In this document: positions 9,125-17,886 of the stretch, one piece after another
Numbering within the stretch: the stretch's first letter is position 1
How the letters are laid out: each line of letters begins with the position of its first letter
Source of the DNA: Rhodobiaceae bacterium
GTDB lineage: Bacteria > Pseudomonadota > Alphaproteobacteria > RS24
Assembly (NCBI GenBank): GCA_024639515.1
Contig: JAHEIG010000002.1
Location: 1-40,113, forward strand
Direction of reading: 5' to 3'
DNA: 40,113 nucleotides
The notes under the pieces: model-generated
Seen by the model: the letters and a program-made list of their open reading frames with translations, nothing else
Database searches by the model: none
Told to the model about the DNA's origin: nothing
Translations under genes and position numbers: made by a program

Positions 9125-10269
9125 GCGAAATAGCTGTTCAGCAAAATCCGATAAATGTCGTTCAACTGGCGAATATCGTCGAGCGGCACACGCTCGTCGA
9201 CCTTGTGCATGGTCTGACCGACCAGCCCAAATTCAACCACCCGCGTTACATCCTTGATGAAGCGGGCATCCGAGGTGCCGCCGCTGGTCGACAGCACCGG
9301 TTGGCGGCCCGTCACTTCACTGACTGCGGCACTGAGTTGTTCGACGAATGCGCCCGGCTCGGTCAAAAAGCAGTCGCCAGTGTGGTCGACGCTCAATTGA
9401 TAGTCCGAAGCACCTGCTGCGGCGTCGAGCTGGTCGCGAATCCACGCCTCAATGGTCTCGGCCTGCCAGTGATTATTATAGCGAATGTTAAACCGCGCTT
9501 GCGCCTGCGCCGGAATGACATTGGTCGTCATATTGCCGACATCGAAGCTGGTGACTTCTAAATTAGATGGCTGGAAATGCTCGCTGCCATCATCCAATTT
9601 GGCGTCGGCCAGATGCGTCATCAAACGGGCCAGTTGCGGCACTGGATTGGCCGCCAAATGCGGATAGGCGACATGGCCTTGCGTGCCATTTACCGTGACC
9701 ACGCCATTGACGCTGCCGCGACGACCAATTTTGATCATCTCGCCCAGCGTGTCCGGATTGGTCGGCTCGCCGACAAGGCAGTCGTCGATAATTTCGCCAT
9801 TTTCTTGCAACCAGCCGAGCATTTTGCGCGTGCCATTGACTGACGGGCCTTCTTCGTCGCCAGTAATTAGCAGGCTGATTGAGCCATCAGGGGCGCCATG
9901 CGCGTCAATATATTGCGAGGCGGCCCCAACAAAGGCGGCAATTGCGCCTTTCATATCAGCGGCACCGCGTCCCCATAATGCTTGCTCACGAATTTCACCG
10001 GCAAATGGGTCTACCTGCCAGTCAGCGCTGGCCCCGACCGGCACCACATCTGTGTGACCGGCAAAACAAATATTCGGCCCTGTCGTGCCGAGGCGGGCAT
10101 AGAGATTGTCGACATCGGCAGTGCCCTCCTGCGAGAAAGGCAGGCGTGTGCAAACAAAGCCGAGCTTTTCAAGCGCCGCTTGCAGCGTATCCAGCGCGCC
10201 AGCATCTTCCGGCGTCACTGATGGGCAACGGATAAGATCGGCGGCAAAGGCGACAGGATCGAGGGCCAT
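9121..10269 (-). CDS. dapE: Succinyl-diaminopimelate desuccinylase
   Basis: Di-zinc amidohydrolase that releases LL-diaminopimelate from its N-succinyl form, for lysine and peptidoglycan. M20 family motifs: '[11 protein letters not shown]' (metal His/Asp), 'GRGAADMKG' (bridging Asp), '[11 protein letters not shown]' (catalytic Glu pair) and '[19 protein letters not shown]', the DapE-type dimerisation region. Length 382. It lies 1 nt after the dapD stop (TAATATG), so coupling is likely, and is the last gene of the long minus-strand block. Confidence 0.94.
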   Translation of the reverse strand: MALDPVAFAADLIRCPSVTPEDAGALDTLQAALEKLGFVCTRLPFSQEGTADVDNLYARLGTTGPNICFAGHTDVVPVGASADWQVDPFAGEIREQALWGRGAADMKGAIAAFVGAASQYIDAHGAPDGSISLLITGDEEGPSVNGTRKMLGWLQENGEIIDDCLVGEPTNPDTLGEMIKIGRRGSVNGVVTVNGTQGHVAYPHLAANPVPQLARLMTHLADAKLDDGSEHFQPSNLEVTSFDVGNMTTNVIPAQAQARFNIRYNNHWQAETIEAWIRDQLDAAAGASDYQLSVDHTGDCFLTEPGAFVEQLSAAVSEVTGRQPVLSTSGGTSDARFIKDVTRVVEFGLVGQTMHKVDERVPLDDIRQLNDIYRILLNSYFA

Positions 10270-10270
10270 A

Positions 10271-11098
10271 TTAGTCTCGCAATAGCTCGTTAACAGAGGT
10301 TTTTGAACGGGTTTGCGCGTCGACTGTTTTCACAATCACCGCACAGGCCAGCGATGGCTGACCGGCTTCGCCAGGCAATGTGCCGGGCACGACAACCGAA
10401 TAGGCAGGCACTTCGCCGCGATAAATCGTACCGCTGGCGCGGTCGACGATTTTCGTCGAAGCAGAAATAAACACACCCATCGACAACACTGCGCCTTCGC
10501 GCACGATGACGCCTTCGGCGACTTCAGAGCGCGCGCCGATGAAGCAATTATCTTCAATGATAACCGGGCCAGCTTGCAATGGCTCCAACACGCCACCAAT
10601 ACCGGCGCCGCCTGAAATATGCACATTCTTGCCGATTTGCGCGCAAGAGCCGACCGTCGCCCATGTATCAACCATGGTGCCGCTATCAACAAAAGCGCCG
10701 AGATTGACAAAGCTCGGCATCAACACAACACCCGGCGCGATATAGGCAGAGTGGCGCACGATGCAATTTGGCACGGCGCGGAAACCGGCTTGGCTGAACT
10801 GAGCAGCATCCCAACCGTCGAATTTTGACGGCACTTTGTCCCACCAGCTCGAATCGCCGGGGCCGTTTGAAATGGTCGTCATGTCATTCAGCCGGAACAA
10901 CAGCAGCACAGCTTTTTTTAGCCATTGATTGACCTGCCAGTCATCGCCGTTTTTTTCGGCCACGCGCGCTTGCCCGCTATCCAGCAGGTTAAGCGTTGTC
11001 ATCACGGCGTCGCGCACATCTCCATGGGTGTCGGCGGTGACATTGGCGGCATCGTCAAAAGCGGTGTTGATTAGCTGTTCTAGCGCGTTCATATCCAT
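10271..11098 (-). CDS. dapD: 2,3,4,5-tetrahydropyridine-2,6-dicarboxylate N-succinyltransferase
   Basis: Uses succinyl-CoA to acylate tetrahydrodipicolinate, the step that commits to the succinylase branch completed by neighbouring dapE. The C-terminal half is a left-handed parallel beta-helix of hexapeptide repeats ('[27 protein letters not shown]', shown in part). ATG 11098 has AGGA about 7 nt upstream and gives 275 residues, essentially the E. coli length. The ORF-track start at 11101 is a TTG one codon upstream. Confidence 0.94.
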   Translation of the reverse strand: MDMNALEQLINTAFDDAANVTADTHGDVRDAVMTTLNLLDSGQARVAEKNGDDWQVNQWLKKAVLLLFRLNDMTTISNGPGDSSWWDKVPSKFDGWDAAQFSQAGFRAVPNCIVRHSAYIAPGVVLMPSFVNLGAFVDSGTMVDTWATVGSCAQIGKNVHISGGAGIGGVLEPLQAGPVIIEDNCFIGARSEVAEGVIVREGAVLSMGVFISASTKIVDRASGTIYRGEVPAYSVVVPGTLPGEAGQPSLACAVIVKTVDAQTRSKTSVNELLRD

Positions 11099-11155
11099 CA
11101 AAAAATTCCTATATCAAAAGTCTCTGGGCGGAAATTAACAGCGATTGGCGACAAG

Positions 11156-11884
11156 TCAATCAGCGGTTGCATGGGCGGCGTCTGAGGGGCTTTCAAGATG
11201 CGCCAAAATGGCCTGCAAAAAGCCCGTCAGGTTGGTGGTTTTGTGGTCAATGAAATTAGTTTCCTGCACCGGCAAACGCCCGTTCAGCCCCATATTTCCG
11301 GTGCCGTCATCATCTTCGCCATGCACCAGAACGGTTTTCATACCGAGCCGATGGGCAGGCGCGAGATTGCGCGCCATATCTTCAAAAAATACCGCTTCAT
11401 CGGCTTGAATATCAAACTTCTCGACCATCGCCGGATAGACATCAGCCTGCGGCTTGGGAATATAATTGGCCGCGACAATGTCAAACACATCATGAAACAA
11501 GTGATGCACGCCCAATCGGTTCGATACGCGCTCAGCATGGGCTTCTGTGCCATTGGTGAAAATAAACTTGCGGCCCGGCAGCGCATCAATCGCCGCCGCC
11601 AAGGCGGGGTCGGGCGATAGCACGCTAACATCAATATCATGGACAAAATCGAGAAACCGCTCGGGCGGCATACTATGCTGGTTCATCAGCCCCGACAGGG
11701 TGGTGCCATATTCGCCGAGATAATCTTTTTGGATTTTATAGGCCTCATCGCGGTCGACCTGTAGTTCCTCTTGGATGAACGAGGTCATCCGCACATCAAT
11801 TTGACTGAATAATTCGAGGGTCGTTGGATACAAGGTGTTATCGAGGTCAAACACCCACGCATTGATACGCTGGAACTCTTGCAT
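11156..11884 (-). CDS. HAD-superfamily hydrolase, pyrimidine 5'-nucleotidase type
   Basis: The N-terminal HAD motif I 'WVFDLDNTLYP' (nucleophile Asp13, acid/base Asp15) is the form found in the SDT1/PHM8-like pyrimidine 5'-nucleotidase family. Motif II Thr lies in 'FIFTNGTEAH' and motif IV in 'VFFEDMARNL'. The cap region is helical and follows motif I directly (subclass I). It probably dephosphorylates UMP/CMP or a related phosphomonoester; the true substrate is not deducible. Next to dapD in this operon, as in other alphaproteobacteria as I recall. 12 nt separate it from the DUF1036 gene. Confidence 0.82.
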   Translation of the reverse strand: MQEFQRINAWVFDLDNTLYPTTLELFSQIDVRMTSFIQEELQVDRDEAYKIQKDYLGEYGTTLSGLMNQHSMPPERFLDFVHDIDVSVLSPDPALAAAIDALPGRKFIFTNGTEAHAERVSNRLGVHHLFHDVFDIVAANYIPKPQADVYPAMVEKFDIQADEAVFFEDMARNLAPAHRLGMKTVLVHGEDDDGTGNMGLNGRLPVQETNFIDHKTTNLTGFLQAILAHLESPSDAAHATAD

Positions 11885-11896
11885 CAGTCTCTTTCC

Positions 11897-12937
11897 TTAC
11901 TCCAGAGTGACCCGACTTTTGCGCGTCGTGCCTGTGTCTATTTGCCGAAAGCCTGCCACTTCATAGCCGCGCGCTTGGCAATTCTGATTACCGCTAATGA
12001 CAAACTTAGTGCCTTTTACACACATATCGACATCGCCGGCCCAAATTTTTCGCCGTCCGTTTTCGACCACCACATCGCCTTGCGCGTCGACCGCTTCGGC
12101 ATAGTAGAAATAATAACGCTCATCAAGGTCTTGGTTAATCGCTTGGGCGCATTGGCGCGGCAACACACGCAGCCAGCCGCGACTTTCAAATGTATCGTTT
12201 TTCACCCGTCCGGTCGCGGCCCAGACGAGATAATCGGTGCTGTTGCAAAACAACAGACCACGGGCGCTGGCTTGTTGACGGGCGGTTTTTATCAGCGCTT
12301 CCAGTAATTGCTTATTCTGGCTGTCGCCGGTGATGTCAAAACGCTGGCGATAAGCGTCGATGGCCTCGCGGGTTTGGCGGCCACCAAAGCCATCAATGTG
12401 TTTAATGTCGAATTGCAAATCAGACAGCAAGCGCTGCACACCGGCCGTGCTGGCGCGTTGGCTGCCGTAATTTTGCTTTTCGGTAAAGCTCACCGAGCGG
12501 CGGCTACCGGATCCGGCAATCGGCGCGAAATCGGCTTCGACAAAGCCACGGCGGCGACATTCGCGGCGCCCCTCTATGGCAAAATCGTCCGCCTCGGCGG
12601 CGACACAAAAACGCTCATTGCCGCTAAACACCAAGCCTTCGCCAGCATGGGCGCGGTCGGAGCGGGCAAATACATAGCCTTGCGCGGCATCGGGAATGGT
12701 TTTGGCGGTGTCGCGGCATTGGCCGGGCATCACCACTTGCCAGCCATTAGAGCGCGCCGCCACGCCTTTTTGAAAAGCCGTTGCGACGTGCAAAACATAG
12801 CTCGTCTCATTGCATAATTTGACCGTGCTTTGAGCCGCCATGGCCGGACTGAGGCTCAACCCTATGAGAACAAATGCTCCCAGCCACAATACCTCAAGAC
12901 AGGCCGCAAAACTTAGCTGTCGAGGGAAATGTGTCAT
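11897..12937 (-). CDS. Secreted protein with two DUF1036 domains and a central peptidoglycan-binding-like segment
   Basis: A signal peptide is visible (residues 1-35, cut after 'SPAMAA'), so the product is exported. Two copies of DUF1036 follow: about residues 38-140, starting 'VKLCNETSYVLHVATA', and about 225-340, starting 'LLFCNSTDYLVWAATG'. Each has paired cysteines and a Gly-Trp-hxxhxPxxC motif ('NGWQVVMPGQC', 'RGWLRVLPRQC'). Between them 'VQRLLSDLQFDIKHIDGFGG' resembles a PG_binding_1 helix bundle. Function unknown; a periplasmic or cell-envelope role is inferred. It lies 2 nt after argB and is co-oriented, so it is co-expressed with amino-acid genes. Confidence 0.72.
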   Translation of the reverse strand: MTHFPRQLSFAACLEVLWLGAFVLIGLSLSPAMAAQSTVKLCNETSYVLHVATAFQKGVAARSNGWQVVMPGQCRDTAKTIPDAAQGYVFARSDRAHAGEGLVFSGNERFCVAAEADDFAIEGRRECRRRGFVEADFAPIAGSGSRRSVSFTEKQNYGSQRASTAGVQRLLSDLQFDIKHIDGFGGRQTREAIDAYRQRFDITGDSQNKQLLEALIKTARQQASARGLLFCNSTDYLVWAATGRVKNDTFESRGWLRVLPRQCAQAINQDLDERYYFYYAEAVDAQGDVVVENGRRKIWAGDVDMCVKGTKFVISGNQNCQARGYEVAGFRQIDTGTTRKSRVTLE

Positions 12938-12939
12938 GC

Positions 12940-13884
12940 TTAATGAACCAGCGTACCGGCCCCTAATTCGGTGAACAGCTCGAGCAAAATCGCATGCGGC
13001 ACCCGTCCATCGAGAATGGCGGTGGCGTTGACGCCGTCTTTCACCGCATCAATGGCGGTTTGCAATTTCGGAATCATCCCGCCTTGCGCCGTGCCATTAC
13101 GGATCAGCGTTGCCGCTTTGCGTGTCGTCAGGGTTTCAATCAGATTGCCGTTTTTATCCTGCACGCCGCGAATATCGGTCAACATCAGCAGACGCTCAGC
13201 CCCCAAAGCAGCAGCCAGCGCACCGGCGGCGGTGTCGGCATTGACGTTCAATGTCTGCCCCGCCGCAGAAGTGGCGATGGGGGCGACGACCGGAATCAAA
13301 TCTGATTTCAGCATCACATCCAACACCTCTGTGTTGATTTTTGTCGGCGTGCCGACAAAGCCCAAATTCACCGCCTTGTCGAGATTCGACGACGGGTCTT
13401 TTTTGCTGGTGCGGGTTTTCTTGGCGACAATCATATCGGCGTCTTTGCCAGACAAGCCAACAGCCCGCCCACCAGCTTGATTGAGCGCGGTGACGATTTG
13501 TTTGTTAATGGCACCGGCCAGCACCATTTCGACAACCTCAATGGTTTGCGCGTCGGTGACCCGCAAGCCGTTTTGAAATTTGCTCTTAATGTTCAGCCGT
13601 TCCAGCATGCTGGCAATTTGCGGTCCGCCGCCATGCACAATCACCGGATTAATACCCGATTGCTTGAGCAGCACGACATCGCGGGCGAATAATTCAGACA
13701 AATGATCATCGCCCATGGCGTGGCCGCCATATTTGATGACCACGGTTTTGCGGTCATAGCGTTGCATGAAGGGCAGCGCTTCGGTCAGCACATGCGCCTG
13801 CTCGAGCCAGTCGGCGCTATTGGCGACTTGCTTTTTAGCAGCTTTTGGCTTGTTACCAGCTTTTACAGTTTTTTTCGTCGCCAT
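12940..13884 (-). CDS. argB: Acetylglutamate kinase
   Basis: Phosphorylates N-acetylglutamate, the second step of arginine (ornithine) synthesis. Amino-acid kinase motifs: '[12 protein letters not shown]' near the N-terminus, '[14 protein letters not shown]' for substrate/ATP binding, and '[15 protein letters not shown]' in the C-terminal half. There is a Lys/Ala-rich N-terminal tail of about 25 residues before the domain. ATG 13884 has AGAGG 8 nt upstream; the track's GTG one codon earlier is less likely. 314 residues. 24 nt follow engB. Confidence 0.94.
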   Translation of the reverse strand: MATKKTVKAGNKPKAAKKQVANSADWLEQAHVLTEALPFMQRYDRKTVVIKYGGHAMGDDHLSELFARDVVLLKQSGINPVIVHGGGPQIASMLERLNIKSKFQNGLRVTDAQTIEVVEMVLAGAINKQIVTALNQAGGRAVGLSGKDADMIVAKKTRTSKKDPSSNLDKAVNLGFVGTPTKINTEVLDVMLKSDLIPVVAPIATSAAGQTLNVNADTAAGALAAALGAERLLMLTDIRGVQDKNGNLIETLTTRKAATLIRNGTAQGGMIPKLQTAIDAVKDGVNATAILDGRVPHAILLELFTELGAGTLVH

Positions 13885-13908
13885 CACGCGTACCTCTTAA
13901 CCTAATGA

Positions 13909-14583
13909 TTAAGCCTTATACCCTAATTGGTCGACATCAACCAGACTTGCGAAAGCCCCGCGCACATCATCAATGCCGGTATTCTTTTCGCTGGAACTGA
14001 CCAACACAAAGGGGAAGGCGGCAGGGCGTTTTTTCAACGCCTCCTCGGTTGCCGACATCACCCGCTCGAGCTGGCCTTTTTTGATTTTGTCGATTTTCGT
14101 CAACACCACTTGATATGACACGGCGGCCACATCAAGGTCGTCCATCATCGCCAGATCATTGGCTTTCAGGCCGTGGCGACTATCGACCAGCATGAACACC
14201 CGCCGCAGGTTTGGCCGGCCACGCAAATAGGCGTTGAGCAGCTTATTCCATGCAGCGATTTTGTCTTTGCTCTCGCGGGCATAGCCATATCCCGGCAGGT
14301 CAACCAACCAAGCGGCGCCGTCGCCGCGCTGCGGGGCCAGCATGAAGAAATTCAGCTCTTGCGTGCGCCCCGGCGTGTTGGAGGTGCGGGCTAGGCCTTT
14401 TTGATTGGTCAGCGCGTTAATCAGGCTCGACTTGCCGACATTGGAGCGGCCAGCAAAAGCAATCTCGACATGGCTGGTCTCGGGCAGATGATCGAGCGCC
14501 ACCACGCCCAGACGAAACTCCGTGCCTTGGGCAAACAACCACCGTCCACGCTTGCGGAGCGCTTCCTCGGCGGCGGCCTCCAT
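13909..14583 (-). CDS. engB: Ribosome biogenesis GTPase EngB (YihA/YsxC)
   Basis: Essential small GTPase for large ribosomal subunit assembly. G1 'GRSNVGKSSLINAL', G2 Thr in 'TPGRTQ', G3 'DLPGYGYA' and G4 'TKIDK' are all present. Length 224, with a short N-terminal extension. Its ATG overlaps the yidC stop (TAATG), so it is translationally coupled to yidC. Confidence 0.95.
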   Translation of the reverse strand: MEAAAEEALRKRGRWLFAQGTEFRLGVVALDHLPETSHVEIAFAGRSNVGKSSLINALTNQKGLARTSNTPGRTQELNFFMLAPQRGDGAAWLVDLPGYGYARESKDKIAAWNKLLNAYLRGRPNLRRVFMLVDSRHGLKANDLAMMDDLDVAAVSYQVVLTKIDKIKKGQLERVMSATEEALKKRPAAFPFVLVSSSEKNTGIDDVRGAFASLVDVDQLGYKA

Positions 14584-16415
14584 TAGCTATCCTTAGGGTC
14601 GGCGGCAGATGATGCCTTGCGCTTCAGGCCGATATTGGCAAATAGCTCAATCTCGACACCATTGCGGCGCATGATGTAGCCCTGTTGCAAGACCGACAGC
14701 AAATTGTTCCACGCCCAGTAAATCACCAGACCGGCTGGGAAGCCTGCCAGAATAAAGGTGAAGACAATCGGCAGAATTTGGAACATCCGCGCCTGAATCG
14801 GGTCCGGCGGAGGTGGATTCATCTGCATTTGCACAAACATGGTGATGCCCATAGCCAGCGGCCACACACCGACCAGCAAGAAGCTCGGCACGTCAAATGG
14901 CAGCAGGCCAAACAGGTTGAACAACGATGTCGGGTCGGGCGCTGAGAGATCTTGCACCCAGCCGAAAAACGGCGCATGGCGCATATCAATGGTCACAAAC
15001 AGCACTTTATACAGCGAGAAGAACACCGGAATTTGCAGTAATATCGGCAAACACCCAGCCAGCGGGTTTAGTTTTTCTTCACGGTAGAGCTTCATCAGCT
15101 CTTGCTGCTGCGCCTGACGGTCATCTTTATAGGTCTCGCGCAACTGCACCATGCGTGGTTGCAGTTTTTTCATTTTCGCCATGGTCTCATAAGACCGGCT
15201 GGCCAGCGGGAAGAACGCCAGTTTGACCAAAATCGTCACAATCAAAATCGCTACGCCGTAATTGCCAATCAGCTCATAGAAAAGCTGCAAGGCTTTGAAC
15301 ATTGGCTTGGTCAAGAAATAGAACCATCCCCAATCGACCATCAGGTCGAAGCGCTCAATGCCTTGGTCGGCGTAATCGTCAATCAGGTCGACAACTTTGG
15401 CACCGGCAAAGAATTGGCTGGTCGTTGTATAGGCGGCGCCGCTGGCAATGCTTTCGCCTTCCAGCAAAAAGTCGCTGCGGAAAGTAATATCAGCAGGGTC
15501 GGCCGCATTACGGGCGGTGTAGCGGGCTGTAAAGGCATTGTTTTGCGGCGGGATAATCGCCGTGGCCCAATATTTATCGGTAATGCCGAGCCAACCGGTG
15601 GAGGCCTGCTCTTTCACCGGCCCGTCTTCTAGCAGGTCATCATAGTCGAGCTCTTGCAAGCCGGCTTCGCCGAGGAAGCCCAATGGCCCTTCGTGCAAAA
15701 TGAACAAGCCGCTGGTTTCCGGCAAGCCGGTGCGGACAATCTGACCGAATGGATAGACGGTGACTGCATTGGCTGACTTATTATCGACCGATTGCTCAAT
15801 GGTGAACATGAAATGCCCGTCAACGCTGATGCGTTGGTGCAGCACAATTCCCTCAACCGTGGTGAAGGACAGGGTAATTGGCGTGGCTGGGGTCAGCACA
15901 TCGCCTTGGGTTAGAACCCATAGGCTATTTTCGTCAGGCAGGGTGATGTTGCCACCGGCACCGGCGACAAAACCATGCCGCGCTTGCCATGCGCCGGTTT
16001 CACCAGTGCGCTGCAACAGCCGCTGCAATGGCGCGTCGGTGGCGGTTGTTTCGCGATACTCGGTGAGAATGAGGTCATCAAAGCGGGCGCCCATCAGCGC
16101 GATGGAGCCTTGCAATTCGTCAGTGCGAATGGCCACACGTGGCGAGCTGGCGAAAGCCACGTCGCGTGGCTGGGCTGTCGGGACGACGCCCGAGGCGCGC
16201 GGCGTTGGCATAGCGTCTGCTGATAAATCTGCTGATAAATCTGCCGCCTCACCAGTGGCCGATTGGGTAGCCAGATCAATCGCCTCAGCTTCAGCCAACA
16301 AGGCCAATTGCTGGCGCTCGGCTTCCATGCGTGGTTCGACAACAAAGAACTGCCAGCCCAGTAGAACACCGAGACATAAAACGATGGCAATCAGAAAATT
16401 ATTCTGCTCGTTCAC
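14583..16415 (-). CDS. yidC: Membrane protein insertase YidC
   Basis: Inner-membrane insertase/chaperone working alone or with SecYEG. An N-terminal signal-anchor ('FLIAIVLCLGVLLGWQFFVV') is followed by a large periplasmic beta domain (about residues 70-350), then the conserved five-helix core beginning 'WGWFYFLTKPMFKALQLFYE' with 'NPLAGCLPILLQIPVFFSLY' and a basic C-terminal tail. Length 610. A 12-bp in-frame tandem repeat near the N-terminus adds ADLSADLS. yidD, often found between rnpA and yidC, is missing; only 11 nt separate rnpA and yidC. Confidence 0.96.
   Translation of the reverse strand: MNEQNNFLIAIVLCLGVLLGWQFFVVEPRMEAERQQLALLAEAEAIDLATQSATGEAADLSADLSADAMPTPRASGVVPTAQPRDVAFASSPRVAIRTDELQGSIALMGARFDDLILTEYRETTATDAPLQRLLQRTGETGAWQARHGFVAGAGGNITLPDENSLWVLTQGDVLTPATPITLSFTTVEGIVLHQRISVDGHFMFTIEQSVDNKSANAVTVYPFGQIVRTGLPETSGLFILHEGPLGFLGEAGLQELDYDDLLEDGPVKEQASTGWLGITDKYWATAIIPPQNNAFTARYTARNAADPADITFRSDFLLEGESIASGAAYTTTSQFFAGAKVVDLIDDYADQGIERFDLMVDWGWFYFLTKPMFKALQLFYELIGNYGVAILIVTILVKLAFFPLASRSYETMAKMKKLQPRMVQLRETYKDDRQAQQQELMKLYREEKLNPLAGCLPILLQIPVFFSLYKVLFVTIDMRHAPFFGWVQDLSAPDPTSLFNLFGLLPFDVPSFLLVGVWPLAMGITMFVQMQMNPPPPDPIQARMFQILPIVFTFILAGFPAGLVIYWAWNNLLSVLQQGYIMRRNGVEIELFANIGLKRKASSAADPKDS
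16217..16240. repeat. 12-bp tandem repeat inside yidC
   Basis: ctgctgataaat occurs twice head-to-tail. It is in frame and encodes a repeated Ala-Asp-Leu-Ser in the linker after the signal anchor, so it changes only linker length. Confidence 0.75.
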
Positions 16416-16426
16416 GAGAAACTCCT

Positions 16427-16777
16427 TTACGCCGGATCGGCGTGAATGGCTTTGAGGGCCGACTTTAAATCACTTTTGAGGGCACCCCAATCACGATATT
16501 GCGTTTGGACGCGACCAATCAGAACATAGTCATAACCGGAATGGGCGTGTTTGGGGAACAAATCGACAGCTAGCGCGCGTAGTCGGCGACGAATACGATT
16601 GCGGATGACAGCATTGCCGATTTTTTTTGTCGCTGTAAGGCCAAACCGCGCTGGGGCGTCATCGCCACGCTGGCGGGCTTGCAAAACAAAACCGCGACGT
16701 ACTTGCTTTTCAGCTTTCGCCGCGGCTAGAAAATCCCGCCGCACGCGAATAGTTTCGGGCGCTTTACGGGAGGTCAT
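16427..16777 (-). CDS. rnpA: Ribonuclease P protein component
   Basis: Basic protein cofactor of RNase P for tRNA 5' maturation. The family signature 'GNAVIRNRIRRRLRAL' (RNR motif) is clear, preceded by 'ARFGLTATKK'. 116 residues, normal. It starts 8 nt after the rpmH stop and is followed by yidC, the conserved rpmH-rnpA-yidC order. Confidence 0.95.
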   Translation of the reverse strand: MTSRKAPETIRVRRDFLAAAKAEKQVRRGFVLQARQRGDDAPARFGLTATKKIGNAVIRNRIRRRLRALAVDLFPKHAHSGYDYVLIGRVQTQYRDWGALKSDLKSALKAIHADPA

Positions 16778-16785
16778 TATATTGC

Positions 16786-16920
16786 TTAGGCTGACAGGCG
16801 CTTGCGACCGCGTGCACGACGGCGAGAAAGCACCAGACGGCCACCTTTGGTTGCCATGCGCGCGCGAAAACCGTGGCGCCGTTTGCGTACCAGATTACTT
16901 GGTTGGAAGGTTCTTTTCAC
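16786..16920 (-). CDS. rpmH: 50S ribosomal protein L34 (GTG start)
   Basis: Not in the ORF track because it is only 44 codons and begins with GTG. The reverse complement reads (M)[18 protein letters not shown]..., continuing through '[19 protein letters not shown]' to a TAA. This is a complete, canonical L34. AAGGAG lies 8 nt before the GTG. First gene of the long minus-strand block. Confidence 0.97.
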   Translation of the reverse strand: MKRTFQPSNLVRKRRHGFRARMATKGGRLVLSRRRARGRKRLSA

Positions 16921-16986
16921 GTCACCCACTCCTTGTCATGCGTCTTCACTTGCTGCGACGACGCCGAATTGATTAATTGATGAGCG

Positions 16987-17015
16987 GATGTAGCCAAAAA
17001 TAGCGACAAAGTCAA
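16987..17015 (-). promoter_or_regulatory. Sigma-70-type promoter for rpmH and the downstream block
   Basis: Read on the minus strand: TTGACT, a 17-nt spacer, then TACATC. It lies about 67 nt upstream of the rpmH start. It is the only strong promoter-like sequence I noticed upstream of the nine-gene block. Confidence 0.6.
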
Positions 17016-17033
17016 TGATAGAAGCCGAATAGG

Positions 17034-17061
17034 TTGTACTTTCGTCGTGAGTTTCTATATT
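17034..17061 (+). promoter_or_regulatory. Candidate promoter for the TVP38/flavoprotein pair
   Basis: TTGTAC, 16-nt spacer, TATATT, ending 39 nt before the ATG at 17101. It is divergent from the rpmH promoter. Confidence 0.4.
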
Positions 17062-17100
17062 CATCCCCTATTACTCGTTTGCCGCGCCAAGGAGAAAACC

Positions 17101-17850
17101 ATGTCGGAGCAAGATAACAATAAAAATCATAGCCTGGTTAGCCCCAAACGGCTTGTCCTGATAGCGGTTTTTGTCGCCATTATTGCGGTATTTTTCACCT
17201 CTGATGTGGGCCAATATCTTAGCTATGAGGGGCTGGCCAATAATGAAGCAGCGATGAAACAAGCGGTGGCCGATGCGCCAGTGCTGACGGCGCTGATTTT
17301 TGTCGGCATTTATATCACTGTCGTAACCTTCTCTTTGCCCGGCGCTTTGTGGCTCAGCCTGGCTGGCGGCTTGATGTTTGGCACCTCGCAAGGCGGCATG
17401 CTGATTCTCGTCGGCGCCACTATTGGCGCGTCGCTTTTATTTCTCGTCGCCCGTTACCTGCTCGGTGACACGCTGCAGGCGCGGGCTGGCCCGAGCCTCG
17501 AAAAATTTGAAAAGAACTTCAACCGCGACGCGGTGTCTTATCTTTTAGTGTTGCGGCTATTGCCGATTTTTCCTTTTTTTGTCGTCAATCTCGGCGCCGC
17601 GCTGGTAGGCGTGCGCTTTCCGATTTTTGTCGTCACCACGTTTTTCGGCATTATTCCCGGCACGTTTGTCTTTGCTTCCGTCGGCAATGGCGTCTCGGTG
17701 TTGCTGCAACAGGGCCAACAGCCAGATGTATCGGTCATCACCAAGCCAGAAATTATGCTGCCGCTCGTCGGGTTGGCGCTGCTGTCGCTGCTGCCGGTTG
17801 TGTGGCGACGCTTTGGCCCATCGGTTGAGACCAAGAACGACAATGCTTAG
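17101..17850 (+). CDS. TVP38/TMEM64 family (VTT domain) inner-membrane protein
   Basis: Polytopic membrane protein of the DedA/VTT superfamily. A first helix ('LVLIAVFVAIIAVFF') is followed by 'SLPGALWLSLAGGLMFG' and the conserved 'FPFFVVNLGAALVGVRF' and 'FFGIIPGTFVFASVG' re-entrant/helix segments, then a C-terminal helix. Some superfamily members act as lipid scramblases or flippases; the role of this one is unknown. ATG 17101 follows GGAG directly (ggagaaaaccATG), giving 249 residues. It is 36 nt upstream of the flavoprotein gene; the pair recurs in many bacteria as I recall. Confidence 0.85.
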   Translation: MSEQDNNKNHSLVSPKRLVLIAVFVAIIAVFFTSDVGQYLSYEGLANNEAAMKQAVADAPVLTALIFVGIYITVVTFSLPGALWLSLAGGLMFGTSQGGMLILVGATIGASLLFLVARYLLGDTLQARAGPSLEKFEKNFNRDAVSYLLVLRLLPIFPFFVVNLGAALVGVRFPIFVVTTFFGIIPGTFVFASVGNGVSVLLQQGQQPDVSVITKPEIMLPLVGLALLSLLPVVWRRFGPSVETKNDNA

Positions 17851-17886
17851 AAACAAGTATAAAGCCTAAACAAGTAAGGACATAAG

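Noticed and set aside
15760-16455. 231-residue + strand ORF opposite yidC
   Set aside because: Antisense shadow of yidC with no recognisable domain or RBS.
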